Of a stretch of DNA of 8,612 nt, positions 1 to 6,257 are shown piece after piece. The DNA is taken from NCBI GenBank assembly GCA_035477015.1, contig DATILB010000450.1, positions 1 to 8,612 on the forward strand. Reading direction: 5' to 3'. The DNA is from SSC3 sp035477015. Its GTDB lineage: Bacteria > Actinomycetota > Actinomycetes > Propionibacteriales > Nocardioidaceae. Numbering within the stretch: position 1 is the first letter of the stretch; every line of letters starts with the position of its first letter. The translations under genes and the position numbers were made by a program. The notes below the pieces were generated by a model. The model saw nothing but the letters and a program-made list of their open reading frames with translations. It did not search any database and had not been told where the DNA came from.

Positions 1-42
1 GTGGTCATCGCCCGCGAGGGCATGACCATCCCGCTGCACTAG
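1..42 (+). CDS. 3' end of an unidentified gene (partial)
   Basis: Frame 1 is open from the window edge and ends with TAG at 40-42, giving a C-terminal peptide VVIAREGMTIPLH. Only 13 residues are visible, so no family can be named. The gene converges on the minus-strand gene that follows, and the two stop codons overlap in the palindrome CTAG at 39-42. It could also be a chance open stretch; the tight convergent packing is the main support. Confidence 0.45.
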   Translation: MVIAREGMTIPLH

Positions 43-1199
43 CCGGCGTCGATCAGGACGCAGCGCTCCAACGCCGGGCTGCAGCGCACCTTCCCGTCCT
101 CGTCGAAGCTCAATACCGTCGCCACGAGGTAGTTGTCGTCCTCCCAGGCCCAGTCCCTGATCTTGAAGAACCAGCCGTCCGGCGGCGTGAGGGTGACTTG
201 CCTCGCGCCGTCGACGGACCTCGCCCTGAGCGACGGGAGCGTGGTGACCTCGCCCTGCGTCGTGCCGAACTCCGTGTACACGAGCCAGGATCCGTCCGTG
301 CTGGCCGCGAGATCGTCGAAGCGCGGCAGGTCGACAAAGACGGTGTCAACGGGGGTTGCGACCTTGGTCAGCTCGCCGGAGTCCGAGAGCTCGGCAAGGT
401 ATGGGTCGCCTTCGTCGCTTCCCTCCACCACGACCATCAGGCCGGTCGGTGTGACGCCTAGGACGAACTGTCCAGGCGCGGTCTCGGTCAGATCCACCTT
501 CACGCCGTCGCCGGCGTGCGGGAGCCAGAGCACGCTGGTCTCGCTCCCCTGAGCGATCACCTTGCCGTCGTTGGTCACGGCCCGGATGGTGACCTGGCTG
601 CCATCCTGACGGCTGCCGAGATCAATCGGGAGGCCGCCGAGGCCCTCGCCGCCGACCCTGGTCTCGAAGCCTGTCAGCAGGCCCTCCCCGCTCTCTCGGG
701 TCAGGGCGGCCACGTACTCACCGTTCTGGGAGATCACGGGTCCGGTGTCACTGGTCGATCTCGCCCGCTCCAGCTGCCTGCCGTTGCCCCACCAGAACGT
801 GTAGTCGCTGCGCCACGCGAGCCAACCCGTGTTGGTGCCCCACACAGACAACCAGTCGCCGGGGATCTGCTCGCCATCGACGTACAGGCGCTGGTACTGC
901 ACGTACGGGAGCTTGGGTGGCGTGCGCGGGATGGAGCTGACCAGCTGCGGCTCCGGCAGCCCCGGGTCAGTCGTCGTGGGCGCGGGCGGCGCCGGCTGAA
1001 GCTCCTCCCCTCGGTCGATGGTCGCCACGGCAACCGCTCCGGCCACCATCAGCACGACCGCAGCAGCAGCCAGCATCGGCTGCCACCGGCGCGTCGTACG
1101 CGGGGACTCGTGCGGCAGCGCCGGCATCGCCGGGATGGTCAGACCGTCGGCAACGTCGTGCAGCTCACGACCCAGGGTCTCTTCGATGTCGGTGAACAT
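39..1199 (-). CDS. Membrane protein with beta-propeller-like outer domain, partner of SigE-type sigma factor
   Basis: A 386-residue protein, read from ATG at 1199. An upstream in-frame ATG at 1301 lies inside the sigma factor gene and is less likely; the chosen start has a GGAAGGGAG ribosome site about 8 bases before it. Residues 1-40 are polar and probably cytoplasmic. Residues 41-61 form one transmembrane helix rich in Ala and Val. Residues 68-85 are a Pro/Thr linker. The rest would lie outside the cell. Short DG/NG-containing strand segments recur near residues 154-166, 207-217, 248-259, 298-309 and 350-361, which suggests a beta-propeller or WD40-like fold. Two cysteines near the C-terminus (373, 380) could form a disulfide. 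The start is one base after the sigma factor stop, so the pair is almost certainly co-translated. This layout is typical of membrane proteins that control an ECF sigma factor, but no zinc-binding HxxxCxxC anti-sigma motif is present. An anti-sigma role is inferred from position only. Confidence 0.85.
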   Translation of the reverse strand: MFTDIEETLGRELHDVADGLTIPAMPALPHESPRTTRRWQPMLAAAAVVLMVAGAVAVATIDRGEELQPAPPAPTTTDPGLPEPQLVSSIPRTPPKLPYVQYQRLYVDGEQIPGDWLSVWGTNTGWLAWRSDYTFWWGNGRQLERARSTSDTGPVISQNGEYVAALTRESGEGLLTGFETRVGGEGLGGLPIDLGSRQDGSQVTIRAVTNDGKVIAQGSETSVLWLPHAGDGVKVDLTETAPGQFVLGVTPTGLMVVVEGSDEGDPYLAELSDSGELTKVATPVDTVFVDLPRFDDLAASTDGSWLVYTEFGTTQGEVTTLPSLRARSVDGARQVTLTPPDGWFFKIRDWAWEDDNYLVATVLSFDEDGKVRCSPALERCVLIDAG

Positions 1200-1200
1200 G

Positions 1201-1725
1201 TCAGTTCTCCCTTCCGTCCATGTCTTCAGCGCCGAGAGTGGCTCGCAGTGACTTGAGCGCATGGTGCGCGGTTGATTTGACGTTGCCCGTCGAGCAGCCA
1301 AGGACGTTGGCGATCTCCTGCTCGCTGAGATCCTCGTAGTACCGGAGTACGACGACCGCCCGTTGGCGAGGCGGCAGCGACTTCACGTGCGGCCAGAGGG
1401 TCATCCGCTCCTCCGTGCCCGCAGCCGGTGCAGGGCCCGGCTCAGGTGGCGAGTCCGTGAGGACTTCCAGACGCCTCGACTTCGGGCGCTTCGTCGACAG
1501 GAATGTGTTGGTGAGCATGCGCCGGAGGTACGCCGTCGGCGAGTCGGAGCCTGCGACGCGGGACCAGGACGAGTAGGCCTTCAGCAGCGTCTGCTGGGCG
1601 AGGTCCTCGGCGTCGGCATGGTTGCCGGCGAGCAGGTAGGCGTAGCGGTAGAGCGCCGGCCAGGCAACGGCCGCCAGCTCTTCGAACGTCGGTGCGTCCG
1701 TCCCACTCGTCACGGTGTACATCAT
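1201..1725 (-). CDS. SigE-family ECF RNA polymerase sigma factor
   Basis: A 174-residue group IV (ECF) sigma factor that would direct RNA polymerase to a small regulon. Region 2 spans about residues 15-80 and includes YAYLLAGNHADAEDLAQQ, the usual core-binding and -10 recognition helix pattern, with TAYLRRMLTNTF behind it. Region 4 spans about 110-165, with LPPRQRAVVVLRYYEDLS followed by the helix-turn-helix EQEIANVLGCSTGNVKS for -35 recognition. A Pro-rich linker (92-103) joins them. There is no C-terminal extension; the length matches the SigE family of actinobacteria. The start is one of two adjacent ATGs (1725 or 1722), preceded by AAGGGGG 6-9 bases away. A STAS-domain gene lies 69 bases upstream and a membrane protein follows one base downstream. 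What signal it answers to cannot be read here. Confidence 0.95.
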   Translation of the reverse strand: MMYTVTSGTDAPTFEELAAVAWPALYRYAYLLAGNHADAEDLAQQTLLKAYSSWSRVAGSDSPTAYLRRMLTNTFLSTKRPKSRRLEVLTDSPPEPGPAPAAGTEERMTLWPHVKSLPPRQRAVVVLRYYEDLSEQEIANVLGCSTGNVKSTAHHALKSLRATLGAEDMDGREN

Positions 1726-1748
1726 CTGGCACCCCCTTCTGCTGACCT

Positions 1749-1775
1749 GACGCTCGGCGTCGGGGAGGAGGTTGC
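1749..1775 (-). promoter_or_regulatory. Candidate ECF-type promoter of the sigma factor gene
   Basis: Read on the minus strand, GCAACC (1775-1770) is followed by a 17-base spacer and CGTC (1752-1749). This resembles the AAC / CGTC pattern recognised by many ECF sigma factors and suggests autoregulation. Transcription would begin near 1742, leaving a leader of about 17 bases with the AAGGGGG ribosome site. The CGTC also lies in a small inverted repeat, GACGC-TCG-GCGTC (1749-1761). Short motifs like these occur by chance in GC-rich DNA, so this is tentative. Confidence 0.25.
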
Positions 1776-1794
1776 GTCCCGCCGGAAGAAATCG

Positions 1795-2127
1795 TCAGCG
1801 AGATGGCCCGGGCTGCCTGGGGATCTCGGCGTCGGGAGCGAGTTCCTTCAGGACACCGCTCACGCTGAGCACCGAGCGAGCCTGGGGGGTGAGGCCGGTC
1901 AGCGTGAGCGAGCCTTCCTCTGCACCCAGCCGGCGGTACGCCCAGAGCAGCACGGTGACGGCTGCCTGGTTCATGTACTCGACGGCGCTCAGGTCGACGA
2001 CAAGATGGCGGCCGCGGGCCAGGAAACCGTGGATCTCGTCGAGGACCTCAACGGCGGAATCCAGGTCGAAGACCGCCGGAGCCTTCAGGACGCGAGAGGC
2101 GGTATGGGAGGGGAGAGACGGCTGCAC
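1795..2127 (-). CDS. STAS-domain protein, anti-sigma-factor-antagonist-like, without the phosphorylatable serine
   Basis: A small protein (110 residues from GTG at 2127). TTG at 2133 is the other possible start, adding two residues; a TAG at 2142 closes the frame further upstream. GTG is preferred because GGA lies 8 bases before it. Almost the whole protein is one STAS domain: the strand LVVDLSAVEYM (about 42-52), the helix that follows (QAAVTVLLWAYRRL), and a second strand/helix pair (LTLTGLTPQARSVLSVSGV). In SpoIIAA-type proteins the loop after this strand reads D-S/T-S-G-L, with the second Ser phosphorylated by an anti-sigma kinase. Here the aligned residues are N-Q-A-A-V (53-57), so the phospho-acceptor is alanine. 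It may bind a partner without being switched by phosphorylation, or have another role. It lies between the TetR gene (gap 38 bases) and the sigma factor gene (gap 69 bases), all on the same strand. No kinase partner gene is seen in the window. Confidence 0.8.
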   Translation of the reverse strand: MQPSLPSHTASRVLKAPAVFDLDSAVEVLDEIHGFLARGRHLVVDLSAVEYMNQAAVTVLLWAYRRLGAEEGSLTLTGLTPQARSVLSVSGVLKELAPDAEIPRQPGPSR

Positions 2128-2165
2128 TACCAAGATCCACTACCCGTTCCAGGGGCGATGCAAAC

Positions 2166-2801
2166 TCAGCCGAGCACCGCCCCGGTGAAGACCAGCACCT
2201 CGTCGACGAGCTGCTCGCGGGAGATCTGGAGGCCTCCTCCGGTCCACTCGAGGAACAGGTTCACGATCGCACCCGACAGGGCGGTGACCGACGTCGACAA
2301 CCGCTCGGGAGGCAGCGAGCCGAGCAGCACCCCACCGTCGTCCGAAAGGACCGCAGTCTCGACCACCAGCTCGGGGAGGCGCTTTCGCGCGTGCCGTCGC
2401 AGGAGGTCGTCGGCCATGGTCTCGCGCAGCATGGCCCGGCCCCTGGCCGGCACCTCGACGAGCCAGTCCGCAGTGGCCAGCAGGGCCGCACGCATGCGTG
2501 AGCTGAAGTCGCCCGGTGCGTTGTTCACCGCCGCGTCGACCACAACCCGGAGCTCGGCGTACTGCTCGTCCCAGACCGCGATGAGCAGGGTCTCCCGGTC
2601 CGGGAAGCTGTCGTAGAAGTACTTCGGGGACACGCCTGAGGTTCGCGTGACTCCCCGCACCGTCACCGCGGCTGCGCCCTCGCCGCCAAGGAGCCGGAAT
2701 CCCGCGTCCAGCAGCTGACGCCGGCGCTCCGCGGTGCGCTCGCCCGCCGTGCTGCCGTGCCAGCGCTGCGTGTCCTGCGCCTCGTCGGAAGTCCTTGACA
2801 T
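2166..2801 (-). CDS. TetR/AcrR-family transcriptional regulator
   Basis: A 211-residue regulator, normal length for the family. The N-terminal DNA-binding domain covers about residues 22-75, with the helix-turn-helix around VTVRGVTRTSGVSPKYFYDS (46-65) and then FPDRETLL, a very typical TetR signature. Residues from about 100 onward form the mostly helical ligand and dimer domain; its ligand cannot be deduced. The start is ATG at 2801 (MSRTSDEAQ). A longer in-frame reading to 2915 would run through the divergent promoter and into the neighbouring gene, so it is rejected. The ribosome site is weak (GGGTGG close to the start). The gene is divergent from the di-iron/monooxygenase operon, with a perfect inverted repeat between them. 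It is therefore most likely the local repressor of that operon and of itself. Confidence 0.92.
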   Translation of the reverse strand: MSRTSDEAQDTQRWHGSTAGERTAERRRQLLDAGFRLLGGEGAAAVTVRGVTRTSGVSPKYFYDSFPDRETLLIAVWDEQYAELRVVVDAAVNNAPGDFSSRMRAALLATADWLVEVPARGRAMLRETMADDLLRRHARKRLPELVVETAVLSDDGGVLLGSLPPERLSTSVTALSGAIVNLFLEWTGGGLQISREQLVDEVLVFTGAVLG

Positions 2802-2822
2802 GCCACCCAAGGTAACCGAAGA

Positions 2823-2851
2823 TTGATGTATTGGAAACATACGTTTCCAAT
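2823..2851 (+). promoter_or_regulatory. Candidate promoter of the di-iron/monooxygenase operon
   Basis: TTGATG (2823-2828) and TCCAAT (2846-2851) are separated by 17 bases; each matches the -35/-10 consensus at 4 of 6 positions. The inverted repeat at 2830-2851 fills the spacer and the -10, so a bound repressor would block polymerase. Transcription would begin near 2858, leaving a very short leader that keeps only part of the GGAAGGGAAG ribosome site (2856-2865). That makes the exact placement uncertain. Confidence 0.35.
2830..2851. promoter_or_regulatory. Probable TetR operator (perfect 9-bp inverted repeat)
   Basis: The left arm ATTGGAAAC (2830-2838) and right arm GTTTCCAAT (2843-2851) are exact reverse complements around a 4-base centre, ATAC. 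The site is 28 bases before the TetR start and 17 bases before the di-iron gene start. It is AT-rich compared with its surroundings. Position, symmetry and size fit a TetR dimer site controlling both directions. Assigning it to this TetR protein is an inference from proximity. Confidence 0.75.
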
Positions 2852-2868
2852 GATCGGAAGGGAAGACC

Positions 2869-3753
2869 ATGGACAGGTACGACGCAGAAGCGCACGCGAT
2901 CAACGCGCGGGACATGGACTTCTCCTGGGACGACGTCCCGATGCACTACATCCCCGGTCAGATGGTCGCCACCCACGTCTACGACTGCATGCACCTGCTC
3001 CTCCCCGAGGGTGAGAAGGCGATGTCAGCGGCACTCGCCCAGGCCCTCCCGCTCATCGACGACCCGCGCCTGCACGAGGAGGTCGTCGGCTTCATCGGCC
3101 AGGAGGCGACCCACGCGGACAACCATGGCGGCATGCTCGAGCGCCTCGTCGAGCTGGGGCTGGACGCCCGACCGGTCCTGTCCCGCCTCGACAAGATGAT
3201 CGAGCTGCTGATGGCCGACTATGGCAGCGACGCCGTCCGGCACCAGCTGCTGTGCGAGCGCCTCGCCCTGTTCTCCGCCCTCGAGCACTTCACCGCCGTG
3301 TGGGGCAAGTTTTTCCTCGACTCCAAAGGCCTGGCCGAGTCCGACATCCACCCGATGGTGCTGGACCTGCTGCGCTGGCACGGTGCCGAAGAGGTCGAGC
3401 ACCGCAGCGTCGTCTTCGACGCGTACATGCACGTGGACGGCAGCTACGCCCGCCGTGCGCGGATGGCCATCCTGGGCAGCACGGCGCTGACCGCGGCCGG
3501 CCTGATGACGCTGGGCTACCTCGTGGCGAAGGACCCGGTCCGTCGGCAGAGCCGCAACCCCTACACCCGTTACGTCTCGCCCCTCGTGGAGCTGGTGACC
3601 GCCACACGCAAGGGCGTGGTCCCGAACTTCCTCGGGTTCGTGACCGAGATGCCTACCTACCTCAGGCCCGGCTTCCACCCCTCGCAGCTCGAGGGGATGG
3701 ACCTCGCCGTGCGCTACCTCGCCACGGCCCCGGTCAAGCAGGCGAGCGCATGA
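2869..3753 (+). CDS. Ferritin-like di-iron protein of the 'metal-dependent hydrolase' family (PF10118/COG3687), probable oxygenase
   Basis: A 294-residue protein starting at ATG 2869 behind a strong GGAAGGGAAG site. Family hallmarks are PEGE (46-49), FIGQEATHADNH (75-86), ALEHFTA (137-143) and WHGAEEVEHRSVVFD (170-184). In order these give a Glu in a first helix (E47 or E49), E79xxH82, E139 and E175xxH178. This is the two-times ExxH pattern of carboxylate-bridged di-iron proteins of the ferritin-like fold. Residues 199-220 are strongly hydrophobic and may sit in or on the membrane or line a substrate pocket. The family is annotated as predicted hydrolase, but the ligand set is that of O2-activating enzymes. 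The next gene encodes a flavin/[2Fe-2S] reductase whose start overlaps this stop. The likely role is therefore a hydroxylase or desaturase fed with electrons by that reductase; this function is inferred. It is the first gene of the operon, under the probable TetR operator. Confidence 0.88.
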   Translation: MDRYDAEAHAINARDMDFSWDDVPMHYIPGQMVATHVYDCMHLLLPEGEKAMSAALAQALPLIDDPRLHEEVVGFIGQEATHADNHGGMLERLVELGLDARPVLSRLDKMIELLMADYGSDAVRHQLLCERLALFSALEHFTAVWGKFFLDSKGLAESDIHPMVLDLLRWHGAEEVEHRSVVFDAYMHVDGSYARRARMAILGSTALTAAGLMTLGYLVAKDPVRRQSRNPYTRYVSPLVELVTATRKGVVPNFLGFVTEMPTYLRPGFHPSQLEGMDLAVRYLATAPVKQASA

Positions 3754-4799
3754 TCGCCCCCGCGGACGCGGGGATCGGGCTGTTCTTCACGGCGTACCGC
3801 GGCTACCTCAAGGTCGTCACGGAGAGCCCGTTGAGTCCGTTGCTGTCCCGGCCCTCGCCCGTACGTCGTACCGGCTTCGAGCTCGCGCTCACGGTGTCCG
3901 AGGTCGTCGTCGCGGCAGAGGACGTCGTCGCGCTGACCCTGACCGACCCGACCGGGACGCTGCTCCCGGCGTGGTCCCCCGGTGCGCACCTCGATGTCTT
4001 CCTGCCATCAGGCACCCAAAGGCAGTACTCCCTCTGCGGCAATCCAGCCGACCGCAGCAACTACCGCGTCGCCGTGCGCCTGATCGCGGACGGCGGAGGC
4101 GGGTCGCGCGAGATCCACGAGCAGGTGCGAGTCGGCGACACCCTGCGTGTCCGTGGTCCCCGCAACGCGTTCCTCATGGTCGACGAGCCGTCGTACCTGT
4201 TCGTCGCCGGTGGCATCGGCATCACCCCGCTGATCCCGATGGTCCGCCGTGCCGAGCAAGAAGGTGCGAAGTGGCACCTGGTCTACCTCGGCCGGTCCCG
4301 CGACAGTCTGCCGTTCCTCGACGAGCTGGCGGCGTACGGCCACCGAGTGATCGTGCGCACCGACGACGAGCACGGACGGCCCGACATGCGCGAGATCCTC
4401 GAGCTCACGGACGCAGGCGCCGCAGTGATCATGTGCGGGCCCGTCCCGCTCGTTGACGCCGCGAAGGCGCTGCTGCCGGAGCTGAACCCGACCGCCCGGC
4501 TCTACAGCGAGCGCTTCTCGGCGCCGCCGGTGCGAGGCGGCCAGCCGTTCAGCGTGCAGCTGGCGCGCTCGGGCAAGGAACTCGAGGTCGCGGCCGACGA
4601 GTCGCTGCTCAGCGTGCTGCGCCGCGAGGTCCCGGGCGTCGCCTACTCGTGCCAGCAGGGCTTCTGCGGCACCTGCAAGGTCGGCGTGCTCAAGGGCGAG
4701 GTCGAGCACCGAGACCAGCTCCTGCTCGACAACGAGCGCGACTGCTCGATGCTCCCGTGTCTTTCCCGTGGCAGCGGCACCTTGCTGCTGGACCTCTAG
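3750..4799 (+). CDS. PDR/VanB-family oxidoreductase: flavin, NAD(P)H and [2Fe-2S] domains
   Basis: A 349-residue electron-transfer protein. Its ATG (3750) overlaps the TGA of the di-iron gene (ATGA), which decides the start and implies coupled translation. Domain order: an N-terminal extension of about 40 residues, a flavin-binding barrel with RQYS (91-94), an NAD(P)-binding domain with GGIGITP (154-160) and CGP (229-231), and a plant-type [2Fe-2S] ferredoxin domain at the C-terminus. The cluster ligands are C301, C306, C309 and C337 (CQQGFCGTC, then LPC). All parts look intact. Phthalate dioxygenase reductase and VanB have this same order and pass electrons from NAD(P)H through flavin and the iron-sulfur cluster to an oxygenase. 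In this operon the obvious acceptor is the di-iron protein. The class I Baeyer-Villiger enzyme downstream needs no reductase. Whether FMN or FAD is bound cannot be read with certainty. The N-terminal extension is longer than in the classical members and could be a docking segment. Confidence 0.93.
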   Translation: MIAPADAGIGLFFTAYRGYLKVVTESPLSPLLSRPSPVRRTGFELALTVSEVVVAAEDVVALTLTDPTGTLLPAWSPGAHLDVFLPSGTQRQYSLCGNPADRSNYRVAVRLIADGGGGSREIHEQVRVGDTLRVRGPRNAFLMVDEPSYLFVAGGIGITPLIPMVRRAEQEGAKWHLVYLGRSRDSLPFLDELAAYGHRVIVRTDDEHGRPDMREILELTDAGAAVIMCGPVPLVDAAKALLPELNPTARLYSERFSAPPVRGGQPFSVQLARSGKELEVAADESLLSVLRREVPGVAYSCQQGFCGTCKVGVLKGEVEHRDQLLLDNERDCSMLPCLSRGSGTLLLDL

Positions 4800-4808
4800 G
4801 AGACTGCC

Positions 4809-6257
4809 ATGCACATTCCCGTGATCATCGTCGGTGCCGGCTTCGGCGGCCTTGGCCTCGGCATCCGGCTGCGTCAGGCCGACATCGAGGACTTCGTGAT
4901 CCTCGAGCGCTCGTCGGACCTGGGCGGCACCTGGAGCCGCAACACCTACCCGGGCGCGGCGTGCGACGTACCTTCGACGCTGTACTCGTACTCGTTCGCG
5001 CCGAACCCGACCTGGTCGCGCAAGTACGGCACCCAGCCAGAGATCCTCGAGTACCTCCGCAGGACCGCGACGTCGTACGGCGTGACGCCGCACGTCCGCT
5101 ACGACACCGAGGTCGAGGCAGCGACCTTCGACGAGGAGACGTGTCGCTGGCAGCTCAGCACCAGCCAGGGCGACCTCACCTGCGACGTGCTGGTCGGTGC
5201 GGTCGGGGCTTTCGCGGAGGCGAAGTACCCGGACCTGCCCGGACTCGACTCGTTCGAGGGCACGCAGTTCCACACCCTGCACTGGGACCACGAGCACGAC
5301 CTGACCGGCCAACGCGTCGCGGTGATCGGCACCGGGGCGACCGCCGTACAGGTGATCCCCGAGGTGCAGCAGATCGCGAGCGAAGTGCAGGTCTACCAGC
5401 GCACGCCACCCTGGATCGTGCCGCGGCTCGACCGGGCCGTCACGCCGGTCGAGAAGCTGGCGTTCCGGACCGTTCCGCTGACCCAACGCGCAACCAGGAC
5501 CGCGTGGTACGCCGGCATCGAGTCGTTCGGGCTCCCCGGCTTCGTCTCGGCGAGGTTCCGCCACCCGTTCCAGACCCTCGGTCGGCTGCAGCTCCGCCGC
5601 CAGGTACGCGACCCGCGGCTGCGACGCGCGCTCACCCCCGACTACATGATCGGCTGCAAGCGGGCGATCTTCTCCGATGCGTACTACCCGGCGCTCACCC
5701 GGGACAACGTCGACGTTGTCACGGCCGGGATCCGGGAGGTCCGGCCGCACAGCATCGTCACGACCGACGGGGTCGAGCGCCCGGTCGACACGATCGTGCT
5801 GGCTACCGGATTCACCACGACGCCGCGTTTCTGCGACGGCGTGAAGGGGACCGATGGACGCTCGATCAACGACGTCTACCGCGAGCGTCCGCAGAGCTAT
5901 CTGGGTGCCGCGAACGCCGGCTTCCCCAACCTGTTCACCGTGCTCGGCCCCTTCGGCGCCGCCGGCAACCAGTCGGCGATCTTCATGATCGAGGGCCAGA
6001 TCGACTACATCGTCGACGCCGTCACGCGGATGCGTGCCGATGGCCTCAAGCGGGTCGAGGTACGGCGTGAGGTGCAGGACGCGTTCGTGGCCGAGATGCA
6101 CTCACGCGCCCAGGGCGGGACCTGGCTCACCGGTGGCTGCTCGAGCTACTACACCAACGACAGCGGCGAGAACTCCGGCCTCTACCCGAACTGGTCGTTC
6201 GAGTACCGTCGCCGGACACGGCGCTGGGACGCCGACAACTACGAGGTGACGCGATGA
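4809..6257 (+). CDS. Type I Baeyer-Villiger flavin monooxygenase (FAD/NADPH)
   Basis: A 482-residue class B flavoprotein monooxygenase, which inserts one oxygen from O2 next to a carbonyl to give an ester or lactone using FAD and NADPH. The FAD Rossmann motif is GAGFGG (9-14). The first BVMO fingerprint, GGTWSRNTYPGAACD (39-53), and the second, FEGTQFHTLHWD (149-160), match their consensus patterns at every fixed position. The NADPH Rossmann motif is GTGATAVQ (174-181), and ATGF lies at 332-335. The length is that of the shorter actinobacterial members rather than cyclohexanone monooxygenase. ATG 4809 is preceded by AGGAG (4798-4802), which overlaps the stop of the reductase gene. The gene ends in an ATGA overlap with the SDR gene. 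Related enzymes can also oxidise nitrogen or sulfur, so the substrate stays open. Confidence 0.93.
   Translation: MHIPVIIVGAGFGGLGLGIRLRQADIEDFVILERSSDLGGTWSRNTYPGAACDVPSTLYSYSFAPNPTWSRKYGTQPEILEYLRRTATSYGVTPHVRYDTEVEAATFDEETCRWQLSTSQGDLTCDVLVGAVGAFAEAKYPDLPGLDSFEGTQFHTLHWDHEHDLTGQRVAVIGTGATAVQVIPEVQQIASEVQVYQRTPPWIVPRLDRAVTPVEKLAFRTVPLTQRATRTAWYAGIESFGLPGFVSARFRHPFQTLGRLQLRRQVRDPRLRRALTPDYMIGCKRAIFSDAYYPALTRDNVDVVTAGIREVRPHSIVTTDGVERPVDTIVLATGFTTTPRFCDGVKGTDGRSINDVYRERPQSYLGAANAGFPNLFTVLGPFGAAGNQSAIFMIEGQIDYIVDAVTRMRADGLKRVEVRREVQDAFVAEMHSRAQGGTWLTGGCSSYYTNDSGENSGLYPNWSFEYRRRTRRWDADNYEVTR

Noticed and set aside
1200..1301. An N-terminal extension of the membrane protein to an ATG at 1301
   Set aside because: The extra 34 codons lie inside the sigma factor gene. 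ATG 1199 has a good ribosome site and gives a tight one-base junction.
1749..1761. The small inverted repeat GACGC-TCG-GCGTC as a terminator after the STAS gene
   Set aside because: The stem is only five pairs without a T-run, which is common by chance at this GC content; it is mentioned only with the candidate promoter.
1363..2616. A 417-codon + strand open frame opposite the sigma factor, STAS and TetR genes
   Set aside because: It spans three genes with clear motifs on the other strand and their gaps. Its composition is Arg/Ser-rich and no domain is visible.
2802..2915. An N-terminal extension of the TetR protein to an ATG at 2915
   Set aside because: It would cover the palindrome and the start of the divergent di-iron gene, and adds 38 residues not expected in the family. 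ATG 2801 gives a normal TetR N-terminus.
3252..3749. An N-terminal extension of the reductase into the di-iron gene
   Set aside because: The 166 extra codons are an Arg/Pro-rich out-of-frame reading of the di-iron gene. The ATGA overlap at 3750 is a far better start.
4008..6101. A 697-codon open frame on the minus strand opposite the reductase and monooxygenase genes
   Set aside because: It crosses two well-recognised + strand genes, has a biased Arg/His/Asp/Val/Gly-rich composition typical of antisense frames in GC-rich DNA, and shows no family motif.
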